From positions 620,001 to 684,000 of the forward strand of contig SJRY01000245.1 in the NCBI GenBank assembly GCA_011319805.1: a DNA stretch of 64,000 nt. The letters are read 5' to 3'. Shown piece by piece: positions 11,901 to 22,240 of the stretch. The notes beneath the pieces are model-generated. The model did no database searches, had not been told where the DNA came from, and worked only from the letters and a program-made list of their open reading frames with translations. This DNA is from Macrocybe gigantea. Lineage: Eukaryota > Basidiomycota > Agaricomycetes > Agaricales > Callistosporiaceae. Numbering within the stretch: position 1 is the stretch's first letter; every line of letters starts with the position of its first letter. A program made the position numbers and the translations under genes.

Positions 11901-12833
11901 CACCACGATCCGAACCACTTGCGTCGCGTCGAGAGGTGCGCGTATTCCTGCAGAACTGCGTCCCATAATAACAAATTCGATAGACACGGAGACTGACAAG
12001 GTCGGCATCAGAACTAGATTCTTATCGAGACCCCGTGGACGGTGCTGCATTTGGAACTGAGGATGCTCCTCAACGAGTATCCCATTTTAGGTCGCTGACC
12101 GACTTTTCTGGCGTGAGAGGCACGAGAGCACAGCGCAGGTTTTCTCATATCCCGAGCGACGAGGGGCGCCCTGCACTCGGGGCTGTTGAAGAGGAACGGA
12201 ACACCTGGCCCTCGAGTCGTCAAGATTCATTCAATCCGCCTCTCACGAGCCCCACGGCACGCTCCACAAGTGTCCAGGACAGAGAACCGGCTAATTATTC
12301 CCATCGCTCGAGGTCTACCGGCACCAGGTCAAGACGATACACCGAATTCGGGATGATCGAAGAAGACCAGTACGAAATGGAAGCGAACGGTACAACACGG
12401 AGATACGAGGGGATGTCCATGGCGGAGCGAGAAGAATCAGAAGTCCGGGGCTTCCGATCGCCAGAACCACCATCGTATCACACAAGGCGTCGAGAGTCGG
12501 CGTCGTTTCATATCCCGCGGACGATAGTGCAGCACTCTGGACGGAAGAGGCAGGAAGAGATGAAGACATGACTGCCGTTGGGTCGCAAAGGTCTGGCGAA
12601 ACTGCCCAGAGTCAGGCGGTGCCACCGTCGTACCGCACTCTACCATCATCGGCTAGCAGGAGGATCGCGACAGAGTGACTACGCTATTATCAGTAACAAC
12701 CTCCATACCTGCTTTGTATGGGTTGATGCTCATTGTAACCATAGCTTGCATGTTACTGGTCGCACTTGTACGATTTATCTGTTGGACTTGGTCGAGAGCT
12801 AACCAGGTTAGACTAAAGGGGAGGAGTAGATGA
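5966..12833 (+). CDS. Large armadillo/HEAT-repeat protein with coiled-coil head and C-terminal membrane anchor
   Basis: A protein of roughly 2,000 residues from about 19 exons. It opens MSIADGGSIYSPETSGL (ATG 5966, then an intron at 5975), followed by a Glu/Arg/Gln coiled coil (QQQRIREEQQAIEREREQV). The body, about 6.6-11.7 kb, is repeated paired helices such as RLSDPSAKIHAVTVEALK, LLEFLIHPHSVLRQAAIRS and VLIEGNILPVLVNLTE, typical of ARM/HEAT folds. A Ser/Arg-rich disordered tail (11.75-12.6 kb) precedes one hydrophobic helix (LYGLMLIVTIACMLLVALVRFICW) and the basic end NQVRLKGRSR, so it is probably tail-anchored with the repeats in the cytosol. Two introns are very short: 10481-10515 (35 nt) and about 12622-12659 (38 nt). 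The frame is discontinuous at about 7430-7495. I know no specific function; scaffolding is an inference from fold only. Confidence 0.75.
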
Positions 12834-13107
12834 GTTGCGTAACGAACGTGCCTTGTCATTTGACTGAGGCGATAAGCAAGAGACAACATCTTGATAAATT
12901 ATCGTCTAGGTTCTGTAGCGCTTACATCTCTTCAGCCAATCCACTGCTTTGCTTTCCCCCTGCTAGAGGCCTCAACCCAATAGACAAACCAGAAGCGAAA
13001 ACGCATCAAAGTACATTAGCCCAGTGCCCATATCAGGTCGCTTAAGCCTTAATCGCTCGGTGTAGACGAAGAAAGGAAAATAGACGAGACTATTGTCATC
13101 TACCATC

Positions 13108-16100
13108 ATGAAGATTGCTATCTTGACGTCGGGAGGCGATAGCGCAGGAATGAATGCAGTTGTGCGGTCTGTCGTCAAAGCCGGCATTTTAAAGTGTGCA
13201 GTCCATGCTCTCTTTTTACCGTCCCTCGCCCGGTAAATCCTCATATATGCGCAATTTACCAGGGGTTGCGAGACATGGGTTGTCCGAGAGGGATACGAAG
13301 GCCTCGTCCGAGGCAACACAGAATCTTCTGTCAGTGTCCCTACAGTGAACGGGAGCCTCGCTCCGAATGTGCAAGCGGAAGACGCATCCGCCGTCAGCTT
13401 GCTCAATAACCTGAGATTTGGAGATGGGAACCGTTTGCGGGATGGGACTGGCGATTTTATAGGCGGCAGAACGCTGAAAGGCAGATACATCGTCCGAGTC
13501 GGATGGGATGACGTTCGAGGCTGGTTCGCGGAGGTGCGTTGACGTCTTGAATCTCGCCTGTGTCAACATCATCCCGTCATTGTGGCGGACAGATAACTCA
13601 ATGGCAGCTTGCTGTTGGCGCAACGCGTTGTAGAGGAATGGAGCTGACAGATGCATTCATTATATCTCCGTAGGGAGGCACACTTATTGGAACGGCTCGA
13701 TCGGTTGCATTCCGGACGGCAGAAGGTCGCCTGGCTGCAGCTCATAACCTTATCAAGGAGGGTATCGACGCACTGGTCGTCTGCGGAGGAGACGGCTCGT
13801 TGACGGGCGCAGACGTCTTCCGTGCCGAATGGCCTACGCTAATCGAGACGCTTCGTAACGAAGGTTCATTTTCAGTCGTTACGTGATTACATTCGCTGAT
13901 TTTCTTAATAAATGCGCAGGCAAGATCACCCTGCCCAAGCCGAGGCGCATGGGCACCTTCGGATCGTAGGACTTGTGGGGTCCATCGACAACGACATGTC
14001 AATGACGGATCTCACATCGGCGCTGCGACGGCGCTTCATCGCATCTGCGAAGCCATCGATAACATTAGCTCGACTGCGTTCAGCCATTCCCGAGCTTCGT
14101 CTTGGAGGTCATGGTAGACATTGTGGCTGGTTGGCTCTGCTTGCTGGTGTTGCGTACGTACAACGCTATGTTAAGTATAAAAGCCCACTCTCATCTGAAA
14201 ACCTTAGCGGAGGCGCAGATTTTATCTTCATACCGGAAAGACCACCGAAAGAAATGCCTTGGAAGACGAGATGTGCGCTGCCATTCGTCGTGTAAATATC
14301 CCCGTCAACCATCTTTAACTCTGTGCTGATCACAAACTAGCATCGAGATATCGGAAAACGAAAGACAATCGTCATAGTTGCAGAAGGTGCGCACGACAGT
14401 GAACTGAACCCTATCAAGGCGGAGTATGTCAAGGACGTACTTACTGAACGCTTGGGCCTCGATACACGTGTCACGACTCTTGGACATACGCAACGAGGAG
14501 GACGGCCATGTGCTATTGACCGTATCCTGGTATGATTTTCAGACTGCCCCAGACAGTGTCTGATACAGTAACGATGCCATCCAGCCGACGCTTCAAGGCG
14601 TGGAAGCTGTAGCAGCTTTGCTCGAGTCAACGCCTGACACGCCTTCTTATATGATTGGCATCCAAGAGAACAAGATCACGCGGGTACCTTTGATGAAAGC
14701 CGTTGAGATGGTAAGACTTTCCACTTTTTTGTAATGCGAAATCCAATCGGCTCACCAGCTCGCGATATAGACGAGGGCTGTCGCGAAAGCCATTGCAGAA
14801 AGGGATTTTGAAAAAGCCATGTCGTATCGTGATCCCGAGTTCCGCGAGAGTTTGGACGGATTCTTCGCTACATCGAAACTGGAACAGGAGCCTAAGCTGC
14901 CAAAAGAGCAGGTATGGGCACTTATTTTGTCCGCCCTTTGTTGCGAATAACATACATCGTGTATAGCGAATGCGAGTCGCAATAATACAGTGAGCGGATC
15001 TCATGTTATCTCTTATGGGGTATCGGGATGACCAAACCTGACAGTATGGGTGCACCAGCTGGTGGAATGAATGCAGCCACACGCACGGCAACTAGATACT
15101 GCATACGTCAAGGCCACACGCCTCTTGCAGTTCATAACGGATTCCGAGGTCTCCTGGACGACAACGTCGTCGAATTGTCCTGGCTCGGCGTCGATTCGTG
15201 GATGCACCGGGGTGGTTCGGAACTGGGTACCAATCGTACATTGCCCTCACTGGATCTAGGTGCCGTCGCAGCCAAATTCCAAGAATACAACTTTGAAGCA
15301 CTCATGATCATCGGTGGCTTTGAGGGTTCAATTCGTTGCGGATTCTGGAAGAGGGAAGGAACATTACCCGGCATTCCACATCCCGATGGTACACTTGCCG
15401 GCGACATCAGCAATAATGTTCCGATGACGGAGCACAGTCTTGGAAGCGACACGAGTTTGAACGCGCTCGTGGATGCATGCGATGCTATCAAACAGAGTGC
15501 TAGCGCAAGCAGAAACCGAGTCTTTGTTGTGGAGACACAGGGCGGAAAATGCGGCTATCTAGCCACCATGGGTGCATTGGCGGTGAGTCGGCAGGATATC
15601 TACTCAAGGCCGAATCTGAGAGAAAATGATCAGAGCGGTGCATGTCTGGTGTATACACCAGAAGAAGGGATCGATCTGAAAATGCTGCGTGACGATGTCA
15701 AGTTTTTAAAGACGAGGTACAGGTTAGATGAAAAGGGCAAGAGTGAGGGTCGTCTTGTGATACGGTAAGTGACTCGGGTTTAACGGGCAGCGTATCCAAC
15801 CATGCGTGCAGGAACGAGATTGCCTCTGGAGTTTACACCACGGAGGTGATTACGAAAATGCTCCAGGAAGAGGGCGGTTCGCTGTTCGACGCTCGATCTG
15901 CGTCGCTGGGACACACGTTACAGGGTAACATTCCTTCGCCGACGGACCGGGCACGTGCTGTGCGGTTGTCGCTGAAGTGCATGGCGTTTATCGAGCGCTA
16001 TCACAACCTGTTGTTGAAGCAACCGCACAAGGCGAGGCATGCGCCTGCGGAGAGTGCGGCGGTGATCACGATTCAGGCAAGCTCAGTGGAATGGGTGCCT

Positions 16101-16226
16101 GTGCAAGAGATGGTTCAGCACGCAGACATGGCGAACCGACGAGGGAAGGAGGTATGGTGGGGCGGCTTGAAGGACCTCGCCGAAGCTTTAGTAGGCCGAC
16201 CGCAGATGGTACCTTTGAAAATGTGA
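13108..16226 (+). CDS. PFK1: ATP-dependent 6-phosphofructokinase (fungal duplicated type)
   Basis: Committed step of glycolysis: fructose-6-phosphate + ATP to fructose-1,6-bisphosphate, in the cytosol. The N-half starts [19 protein letters not shown], followed by [45 protein letters not shown] and the catalytic [15 protein letters not shown]. The allosteric C-half restarts at [20 protein letters not shown] and ends in [18 protein letters not shown]. Two tandem PFK halves of about 820 residues in total fit the fungal subunit. About 12 introns are seen. The annotated strand cannot be read through as it stands: single-base losses occur near 13930, 14015, 14096, 14112 and 14255, and a compensating trio between 15327 and 15405. 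Each lies beside conserved PFK motifs. These may be consensus errors rather than a dead gene, because the splice sites and motifs are otherwise intact. No second copy is in this window. Confidence 0.9.
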
Positions 16227-16351
16227 GCTTAGTCAGCGACATTGTTGAATGAAATGCGTGGGAAAGTAAGAGCGTGGTATTTTGGTGTGTTTGTTTCTGA
16301 GACTCATCGTTCTGCCACCTTCCAAGTTCAAGGATCTCATCAACTCTGACC

Positions 16352-17809
16352 ATGCCTACTACTCCGAGACCGCCTCTTCCTACTCGCCATGCAAACCCTC
16401 ATATTCCAGCTACCCTCAAGTCTGGAATAATACCTCCAGTCAAATATCAGATTTTAAATTGCCAAGGACAAGATATTCTGGTGCGTCGTCTAAACTGGTG
16501 CTTCATTTCGCCATCTTATTCGTCATACAGGTCGGCCGCCTCAAGATCGAGACACCGACAGTGCGTCTTATCAGTTCCAGACTCAAAAATGTAGCGTTGT
16601 CTGACTTGCGCCCGCCCTCTGTACGCCAGGCGAACGGCCATGCTTTTATCCTCCGACGCTTCGACACCGGTGCCGTCAGTCTCACAACCATGTTCCGCGC
16701 CGCGTTTCCCAATGCGCCCGATAACGAGGAGCGATTGGAGATGCAATGGGTGAAGGAAAATTAGATCTGTCGGGCAACAATGGTTCGCCCAGTACCCGCA
16801 CATCACGCGTCTCGCAGGCACCTGGATCAGCCCCGCCCTGGCACGCACGTTCGGCGACACGTATGCGCTTGGGGACCTCATCACTGCCGTCCTCGATGCC
16901 AAACCGGACCCAAATGTCAACTATAGACGATCAGGCCGTACCGGTGCCAACGTCCCGGTCACCGCAACGCCTGCGGCTACGAACGGCCCCGTCACCACCA
17001 ACGGTACCGCGCACTCACCCACCCAGGCCACGTCGTCGCCAAAGGCCTCTGCGGCTGCCAGGTCACTACCAACGCCGTCTCCCAGCTTCGCACACCGAAC
17101 CCCCCTAAACGACGAAAAAATTGTCTCTCTCTCCAGCCCCGCAGGCATCACAAGCAGTTCAGCCTCCATCGAGCCCGTCAAAGATCCCGTTACCGAGACG
17201 ATCCGCTCGCACGAAGAGCCCGGCACCGCAAAAGGGAATGCCTACACCTCTGACGTCAATGACTAAGACGCCTAAGATGACTCGGATCACGAGGAGCTCG
17301 GTGCGAGAGGAGGTGGTGACGCCTGGGGGATCGGACGAGACGGTGGTGGAAGAGGAGAGCGTCGTCGTGGAAGAGGGTATGGCTGGGTCAGAGCTGCACC
17401 AGCAGGACATTGCAGAACAGAAAGAGATGATTGAAAACTTGAAGGCCGAGGGACGCGGCGCTGAAGAGCAAGGAGAAGGAGGAGCTTGCGGAGGAGGAAG
17501 GACAGATGAGGATAAAGAAAACGAACCTGTTGCTGCCGGTCCTTCTATTTCAAAGAAGAGGAATCGAGAGGAGGAAGAACAGCCGTTGAGGTTCGACTTC
17601 AAGGAGCCCGAGGTTGAGAGCGTGCGATAGCAACAAACAGGCGCATCGGCAGGTTCCACATGGAACCGAGGACAAAGTCGTTCGCGTGGGGTGTTGCGGC
17701 GTTCGCTATTGGGATGGGTGCCGTGTAAGTCGATTATCTTTGCATTTTTAGAATGCGCAGTTGATCTCATCCCTCTTGCAGCTCATTTTTGCCGAATTTC
17801 TTCGGATGA
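16352..17809 (+). CDS. bqt4: Bqt4-like inner nuclear membrane protein (APSES-like domain plus TM)
   Basis: Resembles S. pombe Bqt4, which anchors telomeres to the nuclear envelope. The N-terminal APSES/KilA-N-like fold reads VGRLKIETPT, GHAFILRRFDTGAVSLTTMF, ERLEMQWVKEN, then (other frames) DLSGNNGSP, HITRLAGTWISPALARTF and LDAKPDPNVNYRRSGR. Next come a Ser/Thr/Pro-rich linker, a basic NPPKRRK (possible NLS), an acidic Glu-rich part with a short coiled coil, and a C-terminal RFHMEPRTKSFAWGVAAFAIGMGAV-type TM segment ending SFLPNFFG (stop 17807-17809, after a 62-nt intron). At least four one-base frame slips interrupt it: at about 16763 (a base missing before GATCTG), near 17060, in the A-run at 17115-17120 and near 17620. 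Both ends match the family well, so I annotate one gene with doubtful internal frame. Confidence 0.75.
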
Positions 17810-17989
17810 TGCATCACGTTTTCGTTCTCTTTCCGTTTTTGGTCTTTGTTATATCTTTTTATTATGTTGTTCTTTTTACATCTGCAACTTCGATATTACT
17901 TTGCCTATTATCATATCTTTCCGCCCGCTGTGAATAAATGTGTTTCGTACCGTTCCACCTTTCCTGCAAAATGTATCAGAAGCACGTCA

Positions 17990-19965
17990 TATGAAGAGGA
18001 GTGAGACCCCTCTTGTTGGGCTTTCCATGGAGCGTCGAGGAATACCTCAACACCCCAGCGTTCGATCATCAGTGCTCCATAAAAGCACACCAGCACGCGA
18101 TCTTATCCTCTGGCGAGGGCCGTCCCTTTGATGAAAATGACTTGTGGTCTAGGGACACAGCCACTCTAGTGCCACCGTTGAATCTACCCCCTACCAAGTT
18201 CCGAACTATGAGGCGAATTTCTACTATGCTGGTGTGGGTCCAAACGGTCGCGGGCCCAAGCTCATTTACAGGACCTCTGACAACAAATTCGAGAAACCCG
18301 TTGGCCTTGAGGCATACAAGCGCCTCATGAGGATTATCGCCGTTCCAGATACTCGTGAGTTCGGTCAGAACGGAAGATGGGACACAGTTCGCGACAATGT
18401 GCACGGCCTTTTTTGTTACGCAACAATTTCTTGACTAACGTTCGTTCCAAGGTTGTGGCGTTACTCAACCAAAGGAACATTAGAGTCTCATCTGTCGATT
18501 TCGTTCGTTTCACGTGGCTCAACAAGATGAAGGGCGACAACGACAACGACGATGATGATGAGAAAGAGGAAGATATTGGTCACCTACCCATCCAGCCCTT
18601 CGAGTACGGAAAAACGTTACTATACCAACCCTACCATCTGGATTGGCGTCTTGCCCGAGACTCTCACCGGTGCCGTGCGCACGAGTCATCCAAGGACATC
18701 CGTGCCTTCCTCGACTCGCTCCTCGTCCAGAACGTCGACATCGCGTATCGTGAGTCGGTCTGCAAGATTTTTTCGGGTCATGGTCCAGCCCTTTTCAGCC
18801 CTGTTGAGGAGCGTGATCCTCTTAAGGACGTCATCGATAACGTCTCTGTTCCTCTCAGTCTTCCCATGCTGGTCATGAGACTACTATGCAGGGCACTCTT
18901 GGTCCCTATTTCCGCGTCGGCGACAAGCTCTATGCTATCACTGCCCGTCACAACGTCTTCTTGCGCGACGGGGACAACGAGTTATACAGGTACCACCGGT
19001 ACGTCTTTGCCTGACACCCTTGAGAATCGGAGAGCTTTTCTGACCCTAGCCCCTCGTCGTCAGAATCTGCACCCAAGAAGGAAGTCCTTGTGATGGGCGC
19101 GCCCGCTTTCAAAATCTATCTGGCCTCCATCCAGGCCCTTATTGCCGCGCACATTGACTCGGTCGAATATCTCGAGAATAAAATCATCAAGTTCAGAACT
19201 GGAGCGCAGGATGGAATTAACGTCCAAGAGTCACAGACCGAACTGTACGAGAACGAGGCCGAGCTTGCCAAGATGCACACCAAGATCCAAAATCTCAAGA
19301 AATTCTTATTAATATCATGAAGAGGTGGAGCAAGCCTAAGGACCGAGTTATTTGGTTCATCTGCTGGGCTCCCCCCATCGGTGCCGGTGTTGCTCCTCAC
19401 CACTATACCTGTGACTTATGTGTTATTGAGTTGTACAAGGACAAGTTTAAAGCACATGATTGGCAATGTTCTGAGCCTTGATGTATGATACTGATGTCCA
19501 TTGCAATTCAAGGACCCTGATGACATCCTCCTTACTTTCAGAGGCATGCTCACCATTGATCAGGTCAACAACCCCAACACTTTGAACCTCCAAGGCAATC
19601 ACATTCATCATGTTCTTAAGTGTGGCTTCACTACCAACACCACCATTGGCATGCTCACTAGGTTTATGTCTTTTGTCTGCAAGTACTTCATTACCAGCAA
19701 AGTGGAGTTGCTTGAGGTACCCATCCTTTCTCACGAGCATGACTCTGGCACCTTCTCCAAAGGAGGTGATTCTGGCTCTCTCATTGTCTCCGCCACCGGC
19801 GAGTTTGTTGCTTTGCTCACAGGTGGATGAATAAGGGGACGGATGGCTCTGACATCACTTTCGCTACTCCCTTCGAGTGGGTCTGGGAGCTTGTCGAGGA
19901 GGAGTTCCCAGGTGCTAGTTTGAATTTTGACGACCTTGAAAATTCCTCGCCGACGTGGCCTAGGT
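17990..19965 (+). pseudogene. Degenerate trypsin-like serine protease-fold protein (Agaricomycete family)
   Basis: Many consecutive conserved segments lie in order but in shifting frames: EEYLNTPAF, GPNGRGPKLIYRTSDNKFEK, VVALLNQRNIRVSSVDFVRF, RAFLDSLLVQNVDIAYRES, the histidine region YAITARHNVFLRDGDNE, a helical insert (ESQTELYENEAELAKMHTK), PPIGAGVAPHHYT, and the serine region TFSKGGDSGSLIVSATGEF followed by DITFATPFEWVWELVEEEF. The TARHN and GGDSGS boxes resemble the catalytic His and Ser neighbourhoods of chymotrypsin-fold proteins. Frame breaks occur around 18400, 18600, 18860, 19300, 19450 and 19830. Between about 19440 and 19500 sequence expected between the helical insert and the serine region seems missing. 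Some slips could be sequencing error, but the number and the loss suggest a decayed copy of a multicopy family. Confidence 0.6.
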
Positions 19966-20652
19966 TCGTTTGTTTTTCCTCCTTTCCATCCTAATCATAC
20001 CCGTAATTAACAACCTTGATGCCAGTCTCTCGTCTTTGTCTTTTTTTTTTTCCTGCACTCCTTTCCTGTCCTGTAACCCTCACGCTCACTATCATTAGAA
20101 CAAGACCCACGAGAAATTTGTATCAGTAGTCATTTGAAAGAGACATGAATAGAGGAAAGAGACTGACTTGAAGACGCGATCGTGGAAAGTGTCCGACACG
20201 GGTCAGCGGGTACGCCGAGAAAGATTCGGACGAGCATGACTTTCCCGCGCGGACGGAAGTACTTCGCACCGCAATGGCTTTGCAGAAATATGCTCAAGAC
20301 ATCAATGACCCTTTTGCTGGCAAGTTGGTTTTGGCCGTCAGACATGTCTCGCCAAAACCCATCTCACCAACAATTAGACTCGCAATGCATCGAATAGTTG
20401 CTAATAACCTATATCTCGCTAATAAGACAATACTTTATTATCTTATAACATCTTTTCTCAAGCCCATAACCCCTCAAAACCCATATGCCTGAGGCCTGTC
20501 CCGGTCCCTTTGGGTAGGAGAGAGTGGACTGTATTTAATTGTTAAATCCTAAATTACATACACACATTTGTGAATCCTAAACTAAGAGTTACCGGTATTT
20601 TACACTAAAAACCGTATGTGTAAACCGGTAATCTTTTTTGTTCTTGCATCCC
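19966..20652. other. Gene-poor stretch with a possible coding fragment and a hairpin
   Basis: No complete gene is visible. A plus-strand open stretch at about 20220-20490 (including ALQKYAQDINDPFAGKLVLA) has a protein-like composition but no start, domain or splice context, so it may be a relic. The last ~170 bp are AT-rich, with two copies of an atcctaaa word and an imperfect inverted repeat at 20589-20631. Confidence 0.4.
20589..20631. repeat. Imperfect inverted repeat (hairpin)
   Basis: The left arm TTACCGG-TATTTTACAC and right arm GTGTAAACCGGTAA pair over about 14 bp with a 3-nt bulge and a loop of about 12 nt. It lies 20 bp past the 3' end of the esterase gene. It could be a 3'-end hairpin or the end of a small transposable element; nothing here decides between them. 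Confidence 0.45.
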
Positions 20653-21963
20653 TTAATGAGAGCGGCGGGGGCGGCACATCATGACGCCTTCCTCGGCATA
20701 GAGACCTGCAACAAAGAGGGCGTTGGTAAATGGATCCAGCACAGCAGTGGTGGAGGAAGAGAAGCCCGATCCGTCGCTTTGGAAAAGGGTACGCAGCTCA
20801 TGCCCCTGCACACGAGGGACAAGGTCTCCGGCGGAGATGGGGGCCTCGGCATCGAGTTTTTCGGACGGCTCCGCACCGGTATTGTGACCATTGGGCCCGT
20901 CCATGCGAATCTCGAGGACCCAGCTCGGTGCCAGAACGCCTGTCTTGTTGGCGGCAACGGCGGTGAGTGCAGGGAAGTTGGGGTGGCCAGCGACTAGGAG
21001 TTTGGCGCCGTCGTGGGTGAAATGGAGGTTGTCGGGGGTGAACGGCGTGTAAACGCGTTCGAGGACCTGGCTCAGCGCGTTCGTATGCGGGTCACGTTCA
21101 TAGATGAGGATTTGGCCGAGGGTCGTGGACGCGACGGCAACATGCTTTCCTGATGGAGACACGGCAACACCATTTGGGAAGGGCAGGAAGGCGTTGGCAA
21201 ATTGATGCGCCTCGATCGGAGACGCAGAATTCGAGTATGGCGGGGAGAGGGTGATGTGGGAGACAAAGGCGAGCGGGAGGCCGAGGATGGACTCGATGAC
21301 GGGGAACACATGGCCGATATAGGGCCAGCGGCGTGTGACGAGGTGGTCGTTGGAGACGTAGAACGAGTCGGGGGACGTGAGCGCAACCGCATTGGGGGAC
21401 ACAAAGTACGGTGAGGTGAGAGTGCGTACGTGCGTTGCGACGTCTGGAGCCGCGGGCGAGATCACAAACTGCTCGACCACAGTCCGCTCTCGCGCGTGGT
21501 TAACGACGTAGAGGTTGGACGCGTTGGCAGCATATGACGGCCACGCTGCGAGTCCGAGAGGGTGGAAGTCATGGCCCTCAGGGAAACCCTTCAGCTGCAA
21601 GCGGTGTAGCTTTCCCGCATCCCAATCGCCAGCGTTCGCGCCAGGTTCATACAGCCAGAGCGAGCCGTACGGTGCGGGTTCGTGCAAGGGGCCCATGACA
21701 GTGTTCCACGCCTTGCGGCCAGCGTCACACGAGACGAGAAGCCGACGGTCCTGCAGCGCGCCGTTGGCATCGCGGAGCTCCCACAGCGAGGCATCTTCGC
21801 AATACTTGAGCTCTGGCGCCTTGAGAGTAATGCAGTCGCTGCCAAAGGCCGTCCGCGTAATACCCAGCAGGAAACGCGTGTTTGGTGAAGATAACATTGC
21901 GAAGGAGGCGCCCGCTGCGCCAGTATATCGCGGCCTGGAAGAGAGATGCTCAGCAAGTCGCAA
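20653..21963 (-). CDS. Paraoxonase/arylesterase-like (SMP-30 beta-propeller) protein, N-terminus uncertain
   Basis: One long exon of 436 codons. It resembles calcium-dependent paraoxonases: APELKYCEDASLWE at the start of the propeller (acidic pair of the Ca site), GHDFHPLGLAAWPS, LYVVNHARERTVVEQF, the asparagine motifs FVSPNAVALTSPDSFYVSND and FPNGVAVSPSGKHVAVAST, and TPDNLHFTHDGAKLLVAGHP. It ends in VAGLYAEEGVMMCRPRRSH. The reading frame begins with TTG at 21963, not ATG. The true first exon is probably upstream, perhaps the ATG at about 22094 (MLFTTYSDYAG, followed by gtaagt), or the ATG near 22033 that opens a hydrophobic MFSSRTKLACCIALLVAV. Neither joins cleanly. It is divergent from the DUF6534 gene. 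The substrate is unknown: lactone or aryl-ester hydrolysis is only a family inference. Confidence 0.7.
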   Translation of the reverse strand: MRLAEHLSSRPRYTGAAGASFAMLSSPNTRFLLGITRTAFGSDCITLKAPELKYCEDASLWELRDANGALQDRRLLVSCDAGRKAWNTVMGPLHEPAPYGSLWLYEPGANAGDWDAGKLHRLQLKGFPEGHDFHPLGLAAWPSYAANASNLYVVNHARERTVVEQFVISPAAPDVATHVRTLTSPYFVSPNAVALTSPDSFYVSNDHLVTRRWPYIGHVFPVIESILGLPLAFVSHITLSPPYSNSASPIEAHQFANAFLPFPNGVAVSPSGKHVAVASTTLGQILIYERDPHTNALSQVLERVYTPFTPDNLHFTHDGAKLLVAGHPNFPALTAVAANKTGVLAPSWVLEIRMDGPNGHNTGAEPSEKLDAEAPISAGDLVPRVQGHELRTLFQSDGSGFSSSTTAVLDPFTNALFVAGLYAEEGVMMCRPRRSH

Positions 21964-22240
21964 GGAACATTGGAGGCGAAACAGCTACGAGGAGAGCTAT
22001 ACAGCAAGCGAGCTTTGTGCGAGATGAGAACATGATGGTAAGGATATGGGCGGTGACTTACCCGGCGTAGTCACTGTAAGTTGTAAAGAGCATGTGACCG
22101 GGACGAGTTCGTTGCGTCACTCGCCCAGCGACCCTGACCACGCGAGTCTTAACCTTTAAGGATCCAAATCTCATTTCCCGCCTAAATGTCGCCCATCTCT
22201 TCTTCCGACTACCATCTCCTCTTCCACAGCGCCGAACGCA

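Noticed and set aside
13920..15410. Programmed frameshifting or RNA editing in phosphofructokinase
   Set aside because: Eight independent one-base losses mostly in short homopolymers, with no slippery-site or structure pattern, fit consensus error better; the same type of slip recurs in unrelated genes nearby.
20180..20492. Plus-strand frame containing ALQKYAQDINDPFAGKLVLA as a real gene
   Set aside because: No start in context, no domain, no flanking exons; kept only as a possible relic within the gene-poor stretch.
21515..22027. 170-codon plus-strand frame across the esterase
   Set aside because: It runs antisense to the clearly conserved beta-propeller exon; composition and motifs support only the minus strand.
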